This document shows, one piece after another, positions 57,849 to 64,000 of a stretch of DNA of 64,000 nucleotides. The position numbers were made by a program, and so were the translations under genes. The notes below the pieces were generated by a model. It saw nothing but the letters and a program-made list of their open reading frames with translations. It was not told the origin of the DNA and did not search any database. Position 1 is the stretch's first letter. Every line of letters begins with the position of its first letter. Source of the stretch: Hymenobacter properus (GTDB lineage: Bacteria; Bacteroidota; Bacteroidia; Cytophagales; Hymenobacteraceae); the NCBI RefSeq assembly GCF_015694735.1, contig NZ_JADQDP010000001.1, positions 434,001 to 498,000 on the forward strand, in the 5' to 3' direction.

Positions 57849-59174
57849 ATGAAAATCTGCATCTTCTGGCACCGGCGCGACCTGCGCATCCACGATAACG
57901 CGGGCTTAGCTGCCGCCCTCGCGAGCGGCTTGCCGGTGGTGCCGCTGTTCATCTACGATTCTGACATTCTGGACTGCCTGCCCGACAAGGCCGACGCCCG
58001 ACTCACCTTCATTTACGACGAGGTGGAACGGTTGGCGCGGCAAACTCAGGCGGCTGGGGGCACCTTCCTCGCACGCTACGGCAAGCCAGTGAAAGTGCTG
58101 GAACAGCTTGTGAAGGAATTTGACGTGGCTGCCGTGCATACTAATGAAGACTACGAACCCTACGCCACCCGGCGCGACGGTGAGGTGGGCGAGATGTTGG
58201 GTCGTCACAGCGTGGATTTCTATCTCTACAAAGACCAGGTCATCTTCGCCAAGAATGAAATTATGACCAAATCGGGCACGGTGCCCAAGGTATTCGGCGC
58301 CTACCACAAAGCCTACCTGGACCGCCTTACCGATGACATGCTGCTGCCCTACGGCTCGGCAGATGCTTTCACGAAAACCAATCTGGCTGCGCTGGCGGCC
58401 GACAAAGCCGGCCCGCGGCCCACACTCGAAAGCATGGGGTTTGTGCGCAAAGAGCAGTACGTGCCCACCGCCGACCTGCCCGCCGAAGCCGTGGTGCGCA
58501 ATTATCATAAAACCCGCAACACGCCCGCTCTGCAAAACGGCAGCACGCGCATCTCGGTGCAGCTGCGTTTTGGCACGCTGAGTGTGCGGCAGGTGGTGCG
58601 CCAAGCCCGGGCCCTGAACCCAAAGCTGCTGGCCGAAATCAGCTGGCGCGACTTTTTTATGATGCTGCTCTGGCACTTTCCCTTCACGGCCACTGAAGCT
58701 TACGACCCCAAGATGCGCCACATTCCCTACCGCAACAACGAGAAGGAGTTTCGGGCCTGGTGCGAGGGGCGCACCGGCTACCCGCTGGTCGACGCTGGCA
58801 TGCGCGAGCTCAACGCCACGGGCTACTTGCCAAACCGCGTGCGCATTGCCACAGCGGGCTTTTTGGTGAAGCATTTGTTCATCGACTGGCGCTGGGGCGA
58901 AAAATATTTTGCCGATAAGCTGCTGGACTACGAGTTGGCCAACAACGTGGGCAACTGGCAGTGGATGGCCGGCACCGGCGCCGTGGCCGCGCCCTGGTTC
59001 CGGGTATACAGTCCCCAAAGCCAACTCGAAAAAGTAGACCCTGAACTGGAATACGTGAAGCGCTGGGTGCCCGAGCTGGGCACGCCCGCTTACCCTGCTC
59101 CTATTTTCGAGCATAAGTTTGCCCGTGAGCGAGCCGTTGAGGCCATTCGGACGGCGCGCAATGCGGCTTCGTAG
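57849..59174 (+). CDS. Deoxyribodipyrimidine photolyase (cryptochrome/photolyase family)
   Basis: 441 residues. N-terminal antenna domain (ICIFWHRRDLRIHDNAGLAA) and C-terminal FAD domain with TRISVQLRFGTLSVRQVV, EISWRDFFMMLLW, GRTGYPLVDAGMRELNATGY and NVGNWQWMAGTG. This is the CPD photolyase class I layout: light-driven repair of pyrimidine dimers. The stop codon TAG (59172) lies inside a family C repeat. Next to SDR, TetR and UbiB-like genes. Confidence 0.94.
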   Translation: MKICIFWHRRDLRIHDNAGLAAALASGLPVVPLFIYDSDILDCLPDKADARLTFIYDEVERLARQTQAAGGTFLARYGKPVKVLEQLVKEFDVAAVHTNEDYEPYATRRDGEVGEMLGRHSVDFYLYKDQVIFAKNEIMTKSGTVPKVFGAYHKAYLDRLTDDMLLPYGSADAFTKTNLAALAADKAGPRPTLESMGFVRKEQYVPTADLPAEAVVRNYHKTRNTPALQNGSTRISVQLRFGTLSVRQVVRQARALNPKLLAEISWRDFFMMLLWHFPFTATEAYDPKMRHIPYRNNEKEFRAWCEGRTGYPLVDAGMRELNATGYLPNRVRIATAGFLVKHLFIDWRWGEKYFADKLLDYELANNVGNWQWMAGTGAVAAPWFRVYSPQSQLEKVDPELEYVKRWVPELGTPAYPAPIFEHKFARERAVEAIRTARNAAS

Positions 59175-59240
59175 CGCGGACTTTTAGCCCGCGTGAGTTG
59201 CGAAAAGGTTTCTTACTCGCGGACTGAAAGTCCGCGCTAC
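59171..59240. repeat. Family C palindrome, copy 3
   Basis: GTAGCGCGGACTTTTAGCCC GCG and CGCGGACTGAAAGTCCGCGC TAC. Supplies the stop codon of the photolyase gene. Confidence 0.85.
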
Positions 59241-59278
59241 AGCCCGAACCGTACAGCGGCCGAAGCGGTTATACTGGC

Positions 59279-59908
59279 ATGGAAAAGGACCGCATTAAAC
59301 AAGCTTACCTCGACTTCGTGCTCAACGAAGGCCGCCCGCCGCAATCGGTGTTTAAGCTCACCCAGCAGTTGGGCGTGGCGGAGGCCGAGTTCTATCAGCA
59401 CTACCCCAATTTCGACGCCATCGACCGCGAAATCTGGGCCGATTTCGGCCGTCAGGCCCGCGAAACGGCTGCGGCTGAGCCCGTGTGGGAGAGCTACGGC
59501 AGCCGCGAAAAGCTGCTGGCCTTCTATTACACGCTGCTGGAAATTCTGAAAAGCAACCGCTCGTATGCGCTGATGAGCCTGCGCCGCTCGCTGCATCGGG
59601 TGCCAGCCCTCACGCCCCGCGTGCTGGATGACTTCCGCCAGGACTTTGAGCGGTTTGTGACCGATTTGCTAGCCGATGGCCGGGTAAGCGGCGAAATAGC
59701 CAACCGGCCGCTGGTGCAGGACGGCTACCCGCGTTTCTTCTGGCAGCAAGCGCTGTTTGTGTTGGGCTTCTTCGCCAAAGACGATACCGTGAACTTCGAG
59801 CGTACCGACGCCGCCGTGGAAAAAGCCGTGACGCTGAGCTTCGACCTGGTAGGCCGCAACACCCTCGATTCGGCCGTGGATTTCGTGCGGTTTCTGGTGC
59901 GGCGTTAA
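59279..59908 (+). CDS. TetR-family regulator
   Basis: 209 residues. N-terminal HTH (QSVFKLTQQLGVAEAEFYQH, about 22-41) in the TetR order with a helical ligand/dimer domain after it. The DNA-binding part is less canonical than E. coli TetR but the layout fits. May control the photolyase or UbiB genes on either side; target unproven. Confidence 0.82.
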   Translation: MEKDRIKQAYLDFVLNEGRPPQSVFKLTQQLGVAEAEFYQHYPNFDAIDREIWADFGRQARETAAAEPVWESYGSREKLLAFYYTLLEILKSNRSYALMSLRRSLHRVPALTPRVLDDFRQDFERFVTDLLADGRVSGEIANRPLVQDGYPRFFWQQALFVLGFFAKDDTVNFERTDAAVEKAVTLSFDLVGRNTLDSAVDFVRFLVRR

Positions 59909-59922
59909 AGGGCACACTGTCG

Positions 59923-60015
59923 GTCATGCCGAGCGCAGCCGAGGCATCTCGCTCGCTTCGCTTGACAATTGAATTACTGCTGCACGCGGGATGCCTCGGC
60001 TGCGCTCGGCATGAC
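59923..60015. repeat. Family B palindromic repeat, copy 5
   Basis: GTCATGCCGAGCGCAGCCGA GGCATCTCGC and GCGGGATGCCTCGGCTGCGC TCGGCATGAC; loop about 33 bp. Ends 31 bp before the UbiB-like start, so it lies in that gene's leader. Confidence 0.92.
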
Positions 60016-60046
60016 GTTTCGTTTCTATATCCGGCATTCTGTCCTC

Positions 60047-61348
60047 ATGTCCGACGAATCTCAGAACTCGCTGCCTACCACCAAGGTGGCCCGCGCCACC
60101 CGCTTCGCCAAAACCGGCTTCAATGTGGGCACCAATTACATCAAGCACTACGCCAAGAAGGCTGTGGGGGCCGAGTCGACCACCGAAGACCTGCACGCTG
60201 CCAACGCCGCCGAGCTTTACGGCACCTTGAGCGAGATGAAGGGCTCGGTGCTGAAAGTGGCCCAGATGCTGGCCATGGAGAAAAACATGCTGCCCACGGC
60301 CTACGCCGAGCAGTTTGCCCAGGCCCAGTATTCTACTCCACCCCTGTCGGGCCCGCTGGTGGTGAAGGCGTTTCGGGATGCGTTTGGGAAGTCGCCCTAT
60401 CAGCTGTTTGATGAATTTGAGCCCGAAGCGCGGCAGGCGGCCAGCATTGGGCAAGTGCACTTTGCCCGCAAGGATGGCAAAGCGCTGGCGGTGAAGGTGC
60501 AATACCCCGGCGTGGCCGATAGTATCAAGTCAGATATCCGGCTGGTGAAGCCCATTGCCTTGCGCATCATGGGCCTGAACGAGGCACAGGTGCGTCCCTA
60601 CCTGGAGGAAGTGGAAACGCGCCTGCTCGAAGAAACTGACTACAAGCTGGAACTGCGGCGCGGCCAGGAAATAGCGAACGAGTGCCGGGGCCTCCCGAAC
60701 CTGCAGTTTCCCAGCTACTACCCGGAGTATTCCACGGCCCGCATCCTCACCATGGACTGGCTCGGCGGCCAACACTTAAAGGAGTTCCTTGCCACTAAGC
60801 CCAGCCAGGAAGTGCGCAACCAGATTGGCCAGGCGTTGTGGGACTTCTACCAGTTTCAGTTCAACGAGCTGCACCGCCTGCACGCCGACCCACACCCCGG
60901 CAACTTCCTGATGCGTAGCGAGAACGGTGGCACGCTTGGCGTGCTCGATTTCGGCTGCGTGAAAGAAGTACCGGCCGATGTGTACCAGTTATTCACTGCC
61001 CTGCTGGCCCCCGAAACCATAGCCGATGAAGCCCGCCTGACGGCGCTGCTCACCCAGGCCGGCGTGCTGCGCGCCACCGACGCCCCGGCGATGCAAGTTC
61101 TCTACCTACGCACCATGCAGACGTCGCTGGAGCTGGTGGGCCGCCCCTTCCGCCAACCCTCCTTCGATTTTGGCGACCCCGCCTACATGACCGCCCTCTA
61201 CGCCCTAGGCGACGACCTGATGGCCGACCCCGATTTGCGCAAGCAGCGCGAGCCGCGCGGCTCCGAGCATTTCATTTATTTGAACCGGACCTACGTGGGC
61301 TTGTTTGCGCTGCTTACCGAGCTGGGCGCGGCCGTGCGGACGCAGTAG
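60047..61348 (+). CDS. AarF/UbiB/ABC1-family atypical kinase
   Basis: 433 residues from the ATG at 60047. Atypical protein-kinase-like fold: KGSVLKVAQMLAM (KxGQ-type region), QAASIGQVHFAR (Ala-rich loop), catalytic DPHPGNF (about 283-289) and DFG in VLDFGCVKE. In the family, these ATPases support isoprenoid-quinone or lipid biosynthesis. Cytoplasmic or membrane-peripheral. Lies behind the TetR gene in the photolyase neighbourhood. Confidence 0.92.
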   Translation: MSDESQNSLPTTKVARATRFAKTGFNVGTNYIKHYAKKAVGAESTTEDLHAANAAELYGTLSEMKGSVLKVAQMLAMEKNMLPTAYAEQFAQAQYSTPPLSGPLVVKAFRDAFGKSPYQLFDEFEPEARQAASIGQVHFARKDGKALAVKVQYPGVADSIKSDIRLVKPIALRIMGLNEAQVRPYLEEVETRLLEETDYKLELRRGQEIANECRGLPNLQFPSYYPEYSTARILTMDWLGGQHLKEFLATKPSQEVRNQIGQALWDFYQFQFNELHRLHADPHPGNFLMRSENGGTLGVLDFGCVKEVPADVYQLFTALLAPETIADEARLTALLTQAGVLRATDAPAMQVLYLRTMQTSLELVGRPFRQPSFDFGDPAYMTALYALGDDLMADPDLRKQREPRGSEHFIYLNRTYVGLFALLTELGAAVRTQ

Positions 61349-61383
61349 AAGCAACTAGTGCGCTCCATGGCTACCTTGCCCGC

Positions 61384-61929
61384 ATGAACCTCCGCGAGGA
61401 ACTGCTGCGCGAACATTCGGCCCGCCAAACCAAGCGGCTCACGGACTACGCCTGCGCTGCCCCCAGCGGGTTGGCGGAGCTGCTGCACCTGTTTTGGTAC
61501 GGGGCGCCACGGGAGCAGCAGCTGGCCGCCGATGTGCTGGGCTGGGTGGGCGAGCGGCGGCCGCGGTGGTTGGTGCCGCACCTGCCCGGCCTGTTGGCCT
61601 CGGCCCAGCCGGGCAGCGAGGCGCACCCGGCCGTGCGGCGCAGCGTGGCGCGGCTGCTGCAGTTCGTGCCCGTGCCCGAAGAATGGCAGGCCCTCGCCTT
61701 CGATACCTGCCTGCGCCTGCTGGGGTCGCCGGCCGAGCCGGTGGCCATTCGCGCCTACGCCCTAAGCGCCGCCACGCGCTTGGCCCTGCCCTATCCCGAA
61801 TTGGCAGCCGAGGTGCTGGCCGCGGCCGAACTGGCCCTGAGTACCACCTCTTCGGCAGCACTGCACGGCCGGGCAGCTCGGGAAATGCCTCAACTTCGCA
61901 GCGCCGCGCGGGAAGTTTTGCCAGATTAG
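61384..61929 (+). CDS. HEAT-repeat-like protein
   Basis: 181 residues of amphipathic helix pairs (LLHLFWYGAPREQQLAADVL, VRRSVARLLQFVPVPEEW, VAIRAYALSAATRLALPYP) resembling HEAT repeats. No catalytic motif. Starts 36 bp after the UbiB-like gene and is likely in the same transcript. Possibly a scaffold. Confidence 0.72.
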   Translation: MNLREELLREHSARQTKRLTDYACAAPSGLAELLHLFWYGAPREQQLAADVLGWVGERRPRWLVPHLPGLLASAQPGSEAHPAVRRSVARLLQFVPVPEEWQALAFDTCLRLLGSPAEPVAIRAYALSAATRLALPYPELAAEVLAAAELALSTTSSAALHGRAAREMPQLRSAAREVLPD

Positions 61930-61969
61930 CTGTTGCGCTTGCTCATCCGTTTCATTTCTGCTAAAACCC

Positions 61970-62842
61970 ATGAAAAAACTGCTTACCCTTGGGGCTGCGC
62001 TACTGAGCCTGACGTTTTCAGCTTCGGCCCAGAAAATGGCCAGCTGCTGCGCCCGGCCTGCCGGCAACCTCTCGGCCTCGGCCACCGAAGCCTTTGCCAT
62101 GCTGGCCACCGACAAGGACTTCTCGGGCGGCCACGATTCGCCTCTGCCTTATGTGTACGAGGGCGCGGGGCAGGAAATTACCTTCAAAACGCCCGACGGC
62201 AGCACCGGCAAAGGCTTCGAAATCAAGAGCGCCAAATCGAGCAACAAGTACCTATTCGTCATCCACGAGTGGTGGGGCCTGAACGACTACATCAAGAAGG
62301 AAGCCGCCACCTTCGCCGCGGAGCTGCCCGGCGTCAACGTCATTGCCGTAGACCTCTACGATGGCAAAGTGGCCACCACGCCCGAAGACGCCGGCAAGTA
62401 CATGGGCGAGGTGAAAACCGAGCGCGCCGTGGCCATCCTCAAAGGAGCCCAAATGTACGCCGGCCCCAAAGCTCAGTTGGCCAGCATCGGCTGGTGCTTC
62501 GGCGGCGGCTGGAGCCTGCAGGAAGCCCTGCTCGGCGGCAAGCAGACGGTGGGCTGTGTCATGTATTACGGCATGCCGGAGAAAGACGTGGCCAAGCTCA
62601 AAACCCTGAACTCCGATGTACTGGGCATATTTGCCAGCCAAGACAAGTGGATTAGCCCCGAAGTGGTGGCTCAGTTCAAGAAGGATATGTCGTCGGCCGG
62701 CAAGAGCCTCACTGTAGAGAGCTACGATGCCGACCACGCCTTCGCCAACCCCTCTAATCCGAAGTATAAGAAGGAGGACGCCCGCAAGGCGCACGAGCAC
62801 GCGCTGGCTTACCTACGCGGCCGCTTCAAGGTGAAAGTGTAG
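61970..62842 (+). CDS. Dienelactone hydrolase-family protein, secreted
   Basis: 290 residues. Signal peptide (LLTLGAALLSLTFSASAQ). DLH fold: VIHEWWGLNDYIKKEA, nucleophile Cys in IGWCFGGGWS (about 176), Asp in FASQDKW and His in ADHAFANPS. Cleaves lactone or ester bonds in the periplasm; substrate unknown. A Cys-rich stretch (ASCCARPAG) after the signal may act as a lipid or metal site. Confidence 0.9.
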   Translation: MKKLLTLGAALLSLTFSASAQKMASCCARPAGNLSASATEAFAMLATDKDFSGGHDSPLPYVYEGAGQEITFKTPDGSTGKGFEIKSAKSSNKYLFVIHEWWGLNDYIKKEAATFAAELPGVNVIAVDLYDGKVATTPEDAGKYMGEVKTERAVAILKGAQMYAGPKAQLASIGWCFGGGWSLQEALLGGKQTVGCVMYYGMPEKDVAKLKTLNSDVLGIFASQDKWISPEVVAQFKKDMSSAGKSLTVESYDADHAFANPSNPKYKKEDARKAHEHALAYLRGRFKVKV

Positions 62843-62861
62843 TGTTGGTATTGCCAGATGC

Positions 62862-62895
62862 AAAAAAGCCTTCCTGAACAGGAAGGCTTTTTTTA
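62862..62895 (+). terminator. Intrinsic terminator
   Basis: AAAAAAGCCTTCCTG, loop AA, CAGGAAGGCTTTTTTT. Confidence 0.92.
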
Positions 62896-62945
62896 TTGCT
62901 AATTTGTTGGCCCCTGCTCACTCCTACCAAATTCCCACACCCATC

Positions 62946-63416
62946 ATGGCCACCCTTCCCGCCCTGCTTTCAGAATACGGCGAAAGCCACCAAAACCCCA
63001 CCAACAAGCTGGTGCACTGGGTGTGCGTGCCGCTGATTATGTTTTCGCTCATCGGTTTGCTGTGGTCGGTGCCGGTGCCAGCCGCCATTGCCGCCATCAG
63101 TCCCTGGCTGAACTGTGGCACGTTGGTGATGGCGCTGGCCTTGCTCTACTACGTGCGGCTGAGCGGGCGGCTGGCCCTAGGCATGGTACTGGTGTGGGTG
63201 GCCATGGCCGCAGCATTGCGCGTGGTGGCAGGCGCGGCAGTGCTACCGCTGTGGGCCATTTGCCTCATCATCTTCGCGCTGGCCTGGGTGGGCCAGTTCT
63301 GGGGCCACAAGGTGGAAGGCAAGAAACCCAGCTTCCTCAAGGACCTGCAGTTTCTGCTCATCGGGCCGCTGTGGCTACTGCACTTCGTGTACCGCCGCCT
63401 GGGCTGGGGGTATTGA
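62946..63416 (+). CDS. Mpo1-like (DUF962/YGL010w) membrane protein
   Basis: 156 residues from the ATG at 62946. Conserved SEYGESHQNPTNKLVHWVCV (catalytic-type His) and GHKVEGKKPSFLKDLQFLL, with about four hydrophobic segments. Yeast Mpo1 is an iron-dependent dioxygenase in 2-hydroxy fatty acid alpha-oxidation, so a lipid-oxidation role is possible here. Inner membrane. Confidence 0.9.
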   Translation: MATLPALLSEYGESHQNPTNKLVHWVCVPLIMFSLIGLLWSVPVPAAIAAISPWLNCGTLVMALALLYYVRLSGRLALGMVLVWVAMAAALRVVAGAAVLPLWAICLIIFALAWVGQFWGHKVEGKKPSFLKDLQFLLIGPLWLLHFVYRRLGWGY

Positions 63417-63426
63417 GAAACCACCC

Positions 63427-63506
63427 GTCATCCTGAGCGCAGCGAAAGACCTTCTCACGTCGGAATGTTCTGGCGTGAGAAGGTCCTTCGCTGCGCTCAG
63501 GATGAC
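63427..63506. repeat. Family A palindromic repeat, copy 5
   Basis: GTCATCCTGAGCGCAGCGAA AGACCTTCTCACG and CGTGAGAAGGTCCTTCGCTG CGCTCAGGATGAC; 33-bp arms, one mismatch, 14-bp loop. Lies between convergent genes. Confidence 0.94.
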
Positions 63507-63519
63507 AGCCGATTTATTT

Positions 63520-64000
63520 TCAACGGCTTGCCAACATGCCGGCCAACTCCTCTACGCACTCGGTGAGCTGCTCCCAGGCGGGCAGCACGAAGTACTGGTT
63601 TTGGTAGCGGGCGCCAGTTACGGGGGTGCGCAGCACCGTAGCCAGGTCGAATACCGGGCGGGGCGTGTTTTCATTCACGCAGTGGTGAATTTCGCCCGCC
63701 GACGACAAGAGGCCGGCCCCGTAGAGCAACGGCTTGCCCTCATGCTGCACCAGCCCGAATTCGGCCGTGAAGAAATACAGCGCCCACAGCTGCTCCCGGG
63801 CCTTCGAGCCTTCGGGCTGCGCCTGGTAGGCTTGGCCCAGCTCGTGCAGGAAATTGGCCAGGCCTTCATCGAGCAGCATGGGCACGTGGCCGAACAAGTC
63901 GTGGAACAAGTCGGGCTCGGGACTGAAGTCGAAGTTGTGCATGGGCCGGATGCGCGTCACAATCGGGAACTTGCGATCGGCCAGCAGGGCGAAGAAGGCA
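63520..64000 (-). CDS. phhA: Phenylalanine 4-monooxygenase, 5' part cut by window edge
   Basis: 160 residues visible at the C-terminal side. Iron ligands: His-His-Glu in EPDLFHDLFGHVPMLLD and FFTAEFGLV. GLLSSAGEIHHCVNE and VLRTPVTGARYQNQYFVLP are typical of aromatic amino acid hydroxylases. Converts Phe to Tyr using pterin and iron. The frame continues through the window's last base; no start is visible. Confidence 0.94.
   Translation of the reverse strand, partial: AFFALLADRKFPIVTRIRPMHNFDFSPEPDLFHDLFGHVPMLLDEGLANFLHELGQAYQAQPEGSKAREQLWALYFFTAEFGLVQHEGKPLLYGAGLLSSAGEIHHCVNENTPRPVFDLATVLRTPVTGARYQNQYFVLPAWEQLTECVEELAGMLASR

Noticed and set aside
57906..59114. 402-codon open frame opposite the photolyase
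   Set aside because: No start signal or recognisable domain; photolyase motifs are on the plus strand.
1..64000. CRISPR arrays, tRNAs, rRNA, transposases, prophage
   Set aside because: No regular spaced direct repeats, no recognisable tRNA or rRNA sequence, and no transposase, integrase or capsid gene were found on reading both strands. The palindromes are inverted, not direct, repeats with no spacer regularity.

Overview
The window is a GC-rich chromosomal segment from a member of the Bacteroidota, most likely a Hymenobacter-like member of the Cytophagales. This rests on protein families (DUF3127 protein, PA2169-type four-helix protein, GCS2/ATP-grasp cluster, Hen1/Pnkp RNA repair), on Bacteroidota-type -7 promoter elements (TAnnTTTG, here often TACCTTTG), on sparse Shine-Dalgarno sequences, and on many copies of short palindromic repeats such as GTCATCCTGAGCGCAGCGAA. 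I support 59 protein genes, two of them cut by the window ends. I found no rRNA, tRNA, CRISPR array, transposase, integrase or phage gene.

0-10 kb: an RNA-repair pair, hen1 and pnkp (pnkp cut at the left end), on the minus strand. It is split by a two-gene AT-rich insert on the opposite strand, and palindromic repeats sit in frame in both repair genes. Then come a lipoprotein gene whose signal peptide is one base out of frame, a GH1 glycosidase, a MurG-like glycosyltransferase, and a metallophosphoesterase coupled to a small membrane protein. 10-20 kb: secreted and membrane proteins, a Nudix/HAD nucleotide-housekeeping pair, an RhlE-type helicase, a gene-poor AT-rich stretch (16.0-17.0 kb), an XRE regulator with likely operators, and an L,D-transpeptidase. 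20-28 kb: M1 aminopeptidase, cyanophycinase, aldo/keto reductase, isoaspartyl peptidase, a DUF3127 protein with an SSB-like acidic tip, an AlbA_2/Schlafen-type protein, a tiny Lys-rich protein, and an esterase-DinB fusion.

28.5-34 kb holds the most system-like region: five co-directional genes (esterase, ATP-grasp with a histone H1-like tail, GCS2 carboxylate-amine ligase, class I glutamine amidotransferase, ATP-grasp-like protein) that look like a pathway for a peptide-like or amide-bonded small molecule. 34-50 kb: DUF1232, DUF1571/LysM, a DECR1-type dienoyl-CoA reductase, a flavoprotein with a leaderless-looking start, a DEAD-box helicase with a Gly/Tyr/Arg repeat tail, a cold-shock protein, an AddA-like helicase-nuclease, and an LRR-kinase. 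50-64 kb: outer-membrane and secreted proteins, M28 peptidase, pyruvate carboxylase, a photolyase neighbourhood (SDR, photolyase, TetR, UbiB kinase), dienelactone hydrolase, Mpo1-like protein, and a partial phenylalanine 4-monooxygenase.

At least ten full palindromic elements of about 80-110 bp lie between genes in two related families. Other palindrome families occur in or next to coding sequence, giving one gene its last 13 codons and another its stop codon. They appear to be active shapers of this genome, yet no transposase for them lies in the window.
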